Below, in pieces: positions 1-5,015 of a stretch of 5,865 nt of DNA. Where the stretch lies: contig JAQBQC010000274.1 in the NCBI GenBank assembly GCA_028287205.1, positions 1 through 5,865 of the forward strand, read 5' to 3'. The position numbers and the translations under genes are program-made. The notes beneath the pieces are model-generated. The model searched no databases and was not told the origin of the DNA. It saw only the letters and a list, made by a program, of their open reading frames with translations. This stretch comes from Gemmatimonadota bacterium (lineage in GTDB: Bacteria > Gemmatimonadota > Gemmatimonadetes > Gemmatimonadales > Gemmatimonadaceae). How positions within the stretch are numbered: the stretch's first letter is position 1; each line of letters starts with the position of its first letter.

Positions 1-94
1 AGTAGTCGTCCTCCTTCATGAAGACGAATCCGTCCGCGGCGGTGCGAAAGCGCTTCCACACGGACGTCTCTGGCTGGCGGCCTCGAAACCACAT
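1..94 (-). CDS. N-terminal fragment of an unrecognised protein, truncated by the left window edge
   Basis: An open frame starts at an ATG on the minus strand (92-94) and stays open for 31 codons to the window edge. The peptide begins MWFRGRQPET, is basic and aromatic at the start, and continues through a KRFRTAADGF segment to FMKEDDY. Third codon positions are mostly G or C, as in the neighbouring genes, which supports real coding. The start lies 12 bases after the cca stop codon, in the same orientation and the same frame, so co-transcription with cca is likely. Only a weak purine-rich stretch (AGAG) precedes the ATG. Too little is visible to name a family. The start is inferred from the position of the cca stop, which prevents a longer upstream extension in this frame. 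Confidence 0.55.
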   Translation of the reverse strand, partial: MWFRGRQPETSVWKRFRTAADGFVFMKEDDY

Positions 95-106
95 GCGCTG
101 GCTCTG

Positions 107-1450
107 TTAAGCGTGAGACTGATCGGCGGCGAGCTCGCGCGCGCGCGCGAGCAGCTGGTCGTGCGTGTTGCGCGCCGGATCCTCGAGCACCCAGTCGAGC
201 AGCGACCGGAGGGCGGCGCCGAGCTGCGGTCCGGCTTTGATTCCCGCCTTCATGAGATCGCCTCCGTCCAGTGCAAGATCGCCGGTTTCGACCGGATCGC
301 GAAGAGCCACGCGCCACGCCCGCCGGTAGAGCGAGCGCATCGCCCTCGAAAACACTGCTCGCGTCTCCTCATCCAGCTCGGCCCCGAAGCGCGCCTCCGC
401 CACTCGCAGGAACGCGCCAACGCGTGTACGCCCGATGGCGGCTACCCAGCGGCGTACGGTCGCATCGGACGGAGGCGTGTCGGCCAGAAGCGCGTCGCGC
501 ATCGCGGGCGACACGGTGTGCCATCGCTCGACGAAGTCGCCGATCCAGCGCATGCGATCGTTCGAGAATCGAAGCTCCCGCAGCGTGGCGCGCGCGACGG
601 CCGGAGTCAGCTCGAGGAAGAGCGCCGTCATGCGATTCGCGGTTCGTTGCGATTGTGCGGTGCCGCGCGCGCGTGGCAGGCGATCGAGTGTCGCGAGCGC
701 AACGTCGCTCAACGAGGCGAGCGGCGGCGCGAGCACGGCCAGCGCACCGCTGTCGCGCCACATGCGGAACGCGCTGCCGGGCCGATCGACCTGGACCATG
801 GTCTTCTCGATCTCCTGCTGCACGCGCTCCATCGAGAGGCGGCCGAGATGCGGCGCCGACTCGAGGATGGCGCTCCAGGTCTCCGCTTCGATCGCGAATT
901 GGAAGCGCGCGGCGAAGCGGATCGCGCGCAGCGCTCGCAGCCGATCCTCACGCATGCGGTCCGCGGCCACACCCACCGCGCGCACGAGCCGATGCTCCAG
1001 ATCCCCGCGACCGCGAAAGGGATCGCGCAGCTCGCGCGAATCCGGGCCGTACGCGATCGCGTTGATGGTGAAGTCACGTCGCGCCAGATCTTCTTCGAGG
1101 CTCGCGCCGAACTCCACCACCGCATGTCTGCCGTCGGTCCGCACATCCCGGCGAAAGGTCGTGACCTCGTGCATCACGCCCGCGTCATCGAGCACACCCA
1201 CCGTGCCGAACTCGATCCCGACGGGAACCGTTCGGCGAAAGAGTCGCTGCACCTGCGGTGGCGTGGCGGCAGTCGCGAGATCCCAATCCAGATTTGGGTG
1301 GCCTAACAAAGCGTCGCGAACGGCTCCGCCGACGAACCAGCTCTCGTGGCCGGCGCGAATGAGCCTCCTGGCGATCTCGAGAACGGAGGCGGGCGGCTGG
1401 AGCAGCTCTGCGCCATCCGTTTGCGAGCTCAGCCCCTTATCTTTATCCAC
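107..1450 (-). CDS. cca: CCA tRNA nucleotidyltransferase (class II polymerase-beta superfamily)
   Basis: The 447-residue product adds or repairs the 3' CCA of tRNAs using CTP and ATP in the cytoplasm. Visible motifs run in family order: GGAVRDALLG at residues 41-50, the metal-binding DxD at Asp55 and Asp57 (LDWDLAT), RRDFTINAIA at 124-133, the nucleotide-selecting EDxxR at 168-172 within a REDRLRALRAIRFAARF helix, and RVQQEIEK at 209-216. A helical body and tail follow; I see no HD domain. Length is normal for bacterial class II enzymes. The start is GTG: an in-frame TAA lies directly upstream, and a GGTGAG sequence sits 8 bases before the GTG. A poly(A) polymerase of the same superfamily is the main alternative, because CCA-adding and A-adding specificity cannot be separated safely by eye. 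Its start is only 2 bases from that of the divergent plus-strand gene. A further gene follows 12 bases downstream. Confidence 0.93.
   Translation of the reverse strand: MDKDKGLSSQTDGAELLQPPASVLEIARRLIRAGHESWFVGGAVRDALLGHPNLDWDLATAATPPQVQRLFRRTVPVGIEFGTVGVLDDAGVMHEVTTFRRDVRTDGRHAVVEFGASLEEDLARRDFTINAIAYGPDSRELRDPFRGRGDLEHRLVRAVGVAADRMREDRLRALRAIRFAARFQFAIEAETWSAILESAPHLGRLSMERVQQEIEKTMVQVDRPGSAFRMWRDSGALAVLAPPLASLSDVALATLDRLPRARGTAQSQRTANRMTALFLELTPAVARATLRELRFSNDRMRWIGDFVERWHTVSPAMRDALLADTPPSDATVRRWVAAIGRTRVGAFLRVAEARFGAELDEETRAVFSRAMRSLYRRAWRVALRDPVETGDLALDGGDLMKAGIKAGPQLGAALRSLLDWVLEDPARNTHDQLLARARELAADQSHA
1438..1443 (+). promoter_or_regulatory. Possible -10 element for a leaderless transcript of the gene at 1453
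   Basis: TATCTT lies in a short A/T-rich patch (about 1437-1454) that stands out from its GC-rich surroundings. It ends 9 bases before the ATG at 1453, which would put a transcription start at or near the start codon. No Shine-Dalgarno sequence precedes that ATG, which favours a leaderless message. I found no good -35 element at normal spacing. The patch is also coding sequence for the first residues of cca on the other strand (Lys and Asp codons), so its composition has another explanation. Confidence 0.2.
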
Positions 1451-1452
1451 TT

Positions 1453-1878
1453 ATGCATCTCACCGACATTCTCGACGACAGCGCTGCCACCAGCGAGTTC
1501 AAGGCCGCCGTCCTCTCCGTGCACGCCCGCACGCGCACTCCCCTCGTCGCATCCATGCGCCCCGTGCCGCACGTCAAGATCGTGCGACTCCTCACGCATC
1601 TCCTGAGCGCCGAGCGCGAGCTCGAGATCGAGTCGGTTCGCATCCACGCCGACTCCGGCTGCTCCGATCTCACCGGCGTGATCGATGTGACCTGCGTCGA
1701 CACGGTGCGACGCTTCTCGTTCGCATGGGACTGCGCCTGGCGCGCGAGCGAGATGGGATGGACGGACTGCTTCGGCTTTCCCGACCAGATGCGTGCAGCG
1801 CGCGAATACGACTGGCGCTGCTTCAAGAGCTGGCAGGCCGTGGACGAGATCTCGCACGAGCGCTTCGCAACAGCCTGA
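1453..1878 (+). CDS. Uncharacterised 141-residue Trp/Cys-rich protein
   Basis: This is the only plus-strand gene. I do not recognise the family. Third codon positions are strongly G/C and the residue mix is balanced, unlike the Arg/Ser-rich shadow frames on the other strand, so I take it as real. Residues 1-60 look helical (VKIVRLLTHLLSAERELEIE). Residues 61-97 look like beta strands and contain CSDLTGVIDV and FAWDCAWRA. The C-terminal third holds GWTDCFGFPDQ and YDWRCFKSW. It has five Trp (92, 96, 103, 121, 127) and five Cys (70, 81, 94, 106, 123), high for its size. No signal peptide or membrane segment is evident, so it is probably cytoplasmic. The ATG at 1453 has no Shine-Dalgarno sequence; an ATG at 1555 is a possible alternative start but also lacks one. 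It is divergent from cca (2-base gap) and convergent with the reductase gene (21-base gap). Confidence 0.75.
   Translation: MHLTDILDDSAATSEFKAAVLSVHARTRTPLVASMRPVPHVKIVRLLTHLLSAERELEIESVRIHADSGCSDLTGVIDVTCVDTVRRFSFAWDCAWRASEMGWTDCFGFPDQMRAAREYDWRCFKSWQAVDEISHERFATA
1459..1464 (-). promoter_or_regulatory. Ribosome binding site for cca
   Basis: Read on the minus strand this is GGTGAG, 8 bases before the cca GTG start codon. Together with the TAA immediately upstream of the GTG it fixes the cca start at 1450. The site lies inside codons 3-4 of the divergent plus-strand gene, so the cca message must begin within that gene. Confidence 0.5.
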
Positions 1879-1879
1879 C

Positions 1880-1907
1880 GCGGCTCGCCGTGCGAGCGAC
1901 TAGCCGC
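1880..1907. repeat. Two mutually exclusive inverted repeats between convergent genes; weak terminator candidate
   Basis: GCGGCT at 1880-1885 pairs perfectly with AGCCGC at 1902-1907. Within it, GCTCGC at 1883-1888 pairs perfectly with GCGAGC at 1892-1897 around a 3-base loop. The two stems share bases 1883-1885, so they compete. They fill the 21-base gap between convergent stop codons and extend into the last codons of the reductase gene. No T tract follows on either strand, so this is not a standard intrinsic terminator. In sequence this GC-rich, short stems also arise by chance. Confidence 0.3.
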
Positions 1908-2655
1908 ACAGCACACTTCCGCCGTTGACGTTCAACACCTCGCCCGTGACGTGCCGCGCGAGGTCCGAGCACAGAAACACGATCGGTCCCGCGATGTCGC
2001 GCGCGCTCGCGACGCGCCCCAGCGGAATCGTGCGCTCGATCTTCGCGCGCCCGTCGCCTTCGAGCGATGCCGCCGCCATCTCGGTGTCCACCCATCCCGG
2101 TGCGACGCTGTTCACGGTGACGTCTCGCGACGCCAGCTCGACCGCGACGGACTTTACGAACGAGATCATCGCGCCGCGCGACGCGGCGTAGTCCGAGTGC
2201 CCTGCCTCGCCGCGCTGGCCCGCGGTGCTCGACACGAGAACGATGCGGCCGTGGTTCGAGATCGCGCGCACGGCTGCACGCGTGGTCATGAACATCGAAT
2301 CGAGATTGGCGCGCATCGTCAGGTGCCACCGGTCATCGTCCATCTCACCCACCGGAACATCATCGAATGGCCAGATGCCTGCGTTCCCGACGAACAGGTC
2401 GAGTCCGCCCAGCTCTCGCGCCGCGCGCGCGAACAACGACTCGGTCCCGGCGACGGTGCTGATGTCCGCTGCATGCGCGAAGCCGCGCACCCCGAAGCTG
2501 GCGATGCCTCGCACCACCTCCTCGGCGTCCTTCTCCCGGTTCCGATAACCGATTCCCACATCGGCGCCACATTCCGCGAGCAGCAGCGCGGTGGCGGCAC
2601 CAATGCCGCGAGATCCACCGGTGACCAGCGCGCGCTTTCCCTTGAGATCGATCAT
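1900..2655 (-). CDS. FabG-like short-chain dehydrogenase/reductase with YxxxR in place of YxxxK
   Basis: The 251-residue protein has the classical SDR Rossmann layout: the dinucleotide-binding TGGSRGIG at residues 12-19, Asp64 (AADIS), the NAG motif at 91-93, Asn117, Ser143 (VLVSSTAG), Tyr156, and a C-terminal NVNGG at 242-246 typical of 3-oxoacyl-ACP reductases. FabG-type enzymes reduce 3-ketoacyl chains with NADPH, but many FabG-like proteins act on other alcohols or ketones, so the substrate is open. The catalytic Lys expected four residues after Tyr156 is Arg160, codon CGC at 2176-2178. All Lys codons differ from this at two or three bases, so a single read error cannot explain it. The ATG overlaps the gmhA stop (ATGA at 2652-2655), with GGGAG only 2 bases before it, suggesting translational coupling. 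It is the last gene of the operon and converges on the plus-strand gene. SDR membership is certain; FabG function is not. Confidence 0.9.
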   Translation of the reverse strand: MIDLKGKRALVTGGSRGIGAATALLLAECGADVGIGYRNREKDAEEVVRGIASFGVRGFAHAADISTVAGTESLFARAARELGGLDLFVGNAGIWPFDDVPVGEMDDDRWHLTMRANLDSMFMTTRAAVRAISNHGRIVLVSSTAGQRGEAGHSDYAASRGAMISFVKSVAVELASRDVTVNSVAPGWVDTEMAAASLEGDGRAKIERTIPLGRVASARDIAGPIVFLCSDLARHVTGEVLNVNGGSVLCG

Positions 2656-3215
2656 AGCTCCCGTTCGATGAGCTCACAAATCGCGTGCTCGATGCACAGG
2701 TGCAGCTCCTGCGCGCGATCGGTGCGCTGTGTTGGAATGACGATACTGAGGTCTGCGAGCGCGCGCAGGGCGCCCCCGCCCCGTGCCGAGAATGCGAGCA
2801 CCTTCGCCCCGACGCTCCGCGCCGCCTCGGCCGCGCGCAGAACGTTGGGCGAGTCGCCGCTCGTCGAATGAATGATGAGCAGATCGCCGGGGCGCGCGAG
2901 CGCCTCGATCTGACGCGCGAACACCTGCTCGAAGCCGAGGTCGTTCGCCGCCGCGGTGAGCAGCGACGTGTCGGTGGTGAGGGCGATCGCCGCGACCGCG
3001 CGCCTCGCGCGCATGTAGCGCACGACGTACTCGGTCGCAAGATGCTGCGCGTCCGCGGCGCTTCCGCCGTTGCCGCAGAAAAAGAGCGTGCGCCCCGCCC
3101 TCACTGTTTCCCGGATCATGTCCGCCGCGCGGTCGATCTCCGCCTCGAGCGCCGCGGCAGTCGCGAGCGCCGTGTCGGACAGCTCGCGAAGCGCGTGGAT
3201 CGCGCTGTCGGTCAT
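2652..3215 (-). CDS. gmhA: Phosphoheptose (sedoheptulose-7-phosphate) isomerase, SIS domain
   Basis: The 187-residue protein is a single SIS domain of normal GmhA length. GmhA converts sedoheptulose 7-phosphate to D-glycero-D-manno-heptose 7-phosphate, the first step towards ADP- or GDP-heptose for lipopolysaccharide or S-layer glycans. The signature CGNGGSAADAQHLATEY spans residues 47-63, the phosphate-binding STSGDSPNV 117-125, and the C-terminal RTDRAQELHLCIEHAIC 164-180. His58, Glu62, Gln169 and His177 have the same spacing as the zinc ligands known from GmhA structures, so the active site looks intact. The open frame extends far upstream, but that part is antisense-like noise over the phosphatase gene. 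I chose the ATG at 3215 because it overlaps the upstream stop as ATGA, has a GAGG site 5 bases before it, and gives the family length. Other SIS isomerases such as DiaA share the fold; the metal ligands favour GmhA. No other heptose gene is in the window. Confidence 0.92.
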   Translation of the reverse strand: MTDSAIHALRELSDTALATAAALEAEIDRAADMIRETVRAGRTLFFCGNGGSAADAQHLATEYVVRYMRARRAVAAIALTTDTSLLTAAANDLGFEQVFARQIEALARPGDLLIIHSTSGDSPNVLRAAEAARSVGAKVLAFSARGGGALRALADLSIVIPTQRTDRAQELHLCIEHAICELIEREL

Positions 3216-3970
3216 GCGCGCCTCATGAACATCGAGCGGAGCTTCGAGAGCATTCCGTGGTCCGTTTCGGGGATCGGCATCACGGGCAGCACCGCCTCGC
3301 GATTGAGGAGACGGCGCGCGTTCACCGTGCAGAGGAGCTCCGCCTGCTCGTGCGCATCGATCGCCTCGAGCCAGTCGCGCGCCGCGCGGAGCGAGCGCGA
3401 GTCGCCGTGCGTATCGCTCGCGATGCAGTCGATGAGTCCCGCCTCGAGCAGCTTCCGCGCGAGTCGCGATGTGGGCGCGTTCCCAAACACCATGATGGCG
3501 TCCATCTGGATCACCGCGCCAACGCTGCGCCACTCGCGCACCACCTGCGGCGTACACTGATGATACCGCTCGGGGTGAGCGATCACCGGCGTGACGCCGC
3601 TCATCCGTATGCGCAGGATTTCCTGCGTTGCGCCCGGCGGCACGTGCATGCGCGGAAACTCCACCAGCGCCGCGAGCGAATCGCCCAGGTGCAGATGCGG
3701 CGCGCGCAGATCGGCGCCCGGCGCATCGAGCATGATCTCCCAGCCGAGCACCAGCTCCGGAACCGGCGGCGCATGCTTCACGAGCTCCGCGAGAATTCTG
3801 CGATGCCGCTCGATCGGCGCGCGCGCCGCATCCGTTGCCTTGAGATGCGGCGTACACACGAGCACCGTCACGCCATCCTGCCGAAAGCGCTCGAGCACCG
3901 GCACCGATGCCTCGACGGACGGCGAGCCATCATCGACGCCAGGAAGCAGATGCGTGTGGATGTCGATCAT
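3212..3970 (-). CDS. CpsB/YwqE-type PHP-domain protein-tyrosine phosphatase
   Basis: The 252-residue protein is a PHP-fold metallophosphatase. CpsB and YwqE dephosphorylate the tyrosine kinases that control capsule or exopolysaccharide polymerisation and export. The full metal-binding set is visible in family spacing: His5 and His7 (MIDIHTHLLPG), Asp14 (VDDG), His42 (CTPH), Glu78 (GWE), Glu104 (VEFP), His132 (AHPER), and Asp186 and His188 (SDTHG). Length is close to CpsB, with a short basic C-terminal tail. There is no signal peptide, so it is cytoplasmic. The start at 3970 is the ATG of the typical N-terminus and overlaps the GGGPS stop as ATGA; the longer upstream frame reads as noise over the GGGPS gene. 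The stop overlaps gmhA the same way. No partner kinase or Wzz-like gene is in the window, so its substrate is unknown. Histidinol-phosphatase activity is an alternative, but the motif order fits CpsB better. Confidence 0.87.
   Translation of the reverse strand: MIDIHTHLLPGVDDGSPSVEASVPVLERFRQDGVTVLVCTPHLKATDAARAPIERHRRILAELVKHAPPVPELVLGWEIMLDAPGADLRAPHLHLGDSLAALVEFPRMHVPPGATQEILRIRMSGVTPVIAHPERYHQCTPQVVREWRSVGAVIQMDAIMVFGNAPTSRLARKLLEAGLIDCIASDTHGDSRSLRAARDWLEAIDAHEQAELLCTVNARRLLNREAVLPVMPIPETDHGMLSKLRSMFMRRA
3221..3226 (-). promoter_or_regulatory. Ribosome binding site for gmhA
   Basis: Read on the minus strand, ATGAGG ends 5 bases before the gmhA ATG at 3215. It is the clearest Shine-Dalgarno sequence among the five overlapped starts of this operon and supports the internal start chosen for gmhA over the longer open frame. 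Confidence 0.5.
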
Positions 3971-4692
3971 GCGCGCGCCGCCAGCGTCAGCGCACCCAGC
4001 ACGCGCGGCCCACCCTCTTCCAGCGCACCGCCAATGACGACGATGTCCGCTCCCGCATCGCGCGCGCTGCGCACCGAGTCGACACCGCGAATTCCGCCGC
4101 CGACCAGCAGCGGTCCGCTCCACGCGTCGCGTGCCGCGCGAATGATGGAAGCACCCACCGCGCGCGACGCGCCGCTTCCCGCATCGAGATACGCTGCGTG
4201 CATGCCAATGAGCGCCGCCGCGCGCAGATGCGCGGCCGCAACTTCGGGCTTGTCCGCAGGTAGCGGACGTGTCTGGCTCACCGACTCGACGGACGTCACG
4301 TGTCCACCATCGACGAGACAATACGCAGTGCTGATCGCCTGCACCTCCGGATGACGTTCGAAGAATGGAACCGCGCGCACATGCTCCTCGATCAGGTATT
4401 GCGCATTGCGCCCCGACACCAACGACAGCAACAGCACCGCATCGACGCCGGCATCGAGCTGCGACGCCATCGCGGGGAATTGCACGAGCGGGAGCTCCGG
4501 CGCAGCGCGCTTGAGCCGGGCAGAAAGCTCGCCGCCCTCGCCCGCAGGCCCGAAGCTGTTACCAAGCAGCAAGAGTGCCGCCCCTTCTCCCGCCGCGCGG
4601 CGCGCCAGCTCTACCGCGCCCGCCGCTGACGTGCGATCGGGGTCGATGAGCACTGCCAATCCGGAGCGCCCGCTGAGCAAGCTCGTGTTCAT
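3967..4692 (-). CDS. Geranylgeranylglyceryl phosphate synthase (GGGPS/PcrB) family prenyltransferase
   Basis: The 241-residue TIM-barrel protein matches the GGGPS family, which joins a polyprenyl diphosphate to sn-glycerol 1-phosphate through an ether bond. Archaea use it for membrane lipids; Bacillales PcrB makes heptaprenylglyceryl phosphate. Motifs in order: LIDPDR (15-20), VQFPAMASQLDAGVDAVLLL (70-89), SLVSGRNAQYLI (90-101), TAYCLVDGG (122-130), YLDAGSGA (168-175), the phosphate-binding VGGGIR (197-202) and GADIVVIGGALEE (214-226). The spacing resembles the bacterial/FCB branch rather than PcrB. The motif often written YLEAGSGA has Asp170 in place of Glu. The prenyl chain length cannot be read by eye. 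The start at 4692 overlaps the stop of the 108-residue gene (ATGA) and lacks a Shine-Dalgarno sequence, suggesting re-initiation. No second prenyltransferase (DGGGP synthase) or glycerol-1-phosphate dehydrogenase is in the window. Confidence 0.85.
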   Translation of the reverse strand: MNTSLLSGRSGLAVLIDPDRTSAAGAVELARRAAGEGAALLLLGNSFGPAGEGGELSARLKRAAPELPLVQFPAMASQLDAGVDAVLLLSLVSGRNAQYLIEEHVRAVPFFERHPEVQAISTAYCLVDGGHVTSVESVSQTRPLPADKPEVAAAHLRAAALIGMHAAYLDAGSGASRAVGASIIRAARDAWSGPLLVGGGIRGVDSVRSARDAGADIVVIGGALEEGGPRVLGALTLAARA

Positions 4693-5015
4693 GCGATCGA
4701 TGATGGTGCGGCGAGCCTCGCGATCGCCAGCATCGCATCCGTCGCGCACTCGGCCAGCGTATCCGGCGACTCCGCGGCCGCCTCGAACGCGTACGTGATC
4801 AGTGCGTCCACCGCGAGCAGATCGATCGCGCGATCGCGCTGCGCGCACTCGAGCGCGATGAGCTCAGCGAGAAGCGACTCGGCCGTCTCCAGCACGACCG
4901 CGTGTGCAGAGGTCGAGTGCTCGTTCAGTCGCGCGCCCAATGCCGCGTGCAGCCGCGCCGCCAGTGGTGACGGTGGCGAGGGCGTACGGGCCGAGAGCCA
5001 GTCGCCAACCGTCAC
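4689..5015 (-). CDS. Uncharacterised 108-residue acidic, helical protein between alaS and the GGGPS gene
   Basis: I do not recognise this family. The product has no Lys, a Pro/Ser-rich linker at residues 11-17 (TPSPPSP), and is otherwise Ala/Leu/Glu-rich and predicted helical by eye: 18-30, 36-57 (VVLETAESLLAELIAL), 60-82 and 86-102. It has two Cys (57, 90) and no signal peptide or clear membrane segment. Third codon positions are G/C-rich. It starts with a GTG that overlaps the alaS stop (GTGA, 5012-5015), and its stop overlaps the GGGPS ATG (ATGA, 4689-4692); this exact packing is the best evidence that it is real. No Shine-Dalgarno sequence precedes the GTG, so translation probably depends on ribosomes finishing alaS. 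Competing open frames on both strands are Arg/Ser/Pro-rich noise. A role beside alaS or the GGGPS enzyme cannot be inferred beyond co-expression. Confidence 0.75.
   Translation of the reverse strand: MTVGDWLSARTPSPPSPLAARLHAALGARLNEHSTSAHAVVLETAESLLAELIALECAQRDRAIDLLAVDALITYAFEAAAESPDTLAECATDAMLAIARLAAPSSIA

Noticed and set aside
113..1306. A 397-codon plus-strand open frame opposite cca
   Set aside because: It lies entirely antisense to a gene with all CCA-enzyme motifs. The product is very rich in Arg, His and Glu and has no recognisable domain.
1429..1916. Two minus-strand open frames (142 and 157 codons) opposite orf141
   Set aside because: Both span the cca start and the whole of orf141. 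The plus-strand frame has the better residue balance and third-position G/C bias, so only one strand is likely to code and I chose the plus strand.
435..1928. A 497-codon open frame on the plus strand, longer than any gene called here
   Set aside because: It runs antisense through cca and then out of frame through orf141. Its translation is dominated by Ser, Arg and Ala with no motif, as expected of an antisense frame in GC-rich DNA.
3216..3857. N-terminal extension of about 214 codons on gmhA, giving a 401-residue protein
   Set aside because: The added part is Arg/Ala/Gly-rich noise over the phosphatase gene. The ATG at 3215 has a ribosome binding site, an ATGA overlap and gives the usual GmhA length.
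3971..4321. N-terminal extension of the PHP phosphatase to 369 residues
   Set aside because: The extension is low-complexity Arg-rich sequence out of frame with the GGGPS gene. The true N-terminus is the canonical MIDIHTHLLPG, and its metal-binding His numbering matches the family.
4815..4843. Cluster of CGATCG / GCGATCGC-like octamers resembling the cyanobacterial HIP1 repeat
   Set aside because: These sit inside coding sequence (Arg-Ala-Ile-Asp codons), similar words recur elsewhere in the window at a level plausible for codon usage, and no regular spacing is seen.
4693..4848. Upstream extension of the GGGPS-like gene
   Set aside because: It overlaps the 108-codon gene in another frame and reads as Arg-rich noise. 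The ATG at 4692 forms an ATGA overlap and gives the family length.
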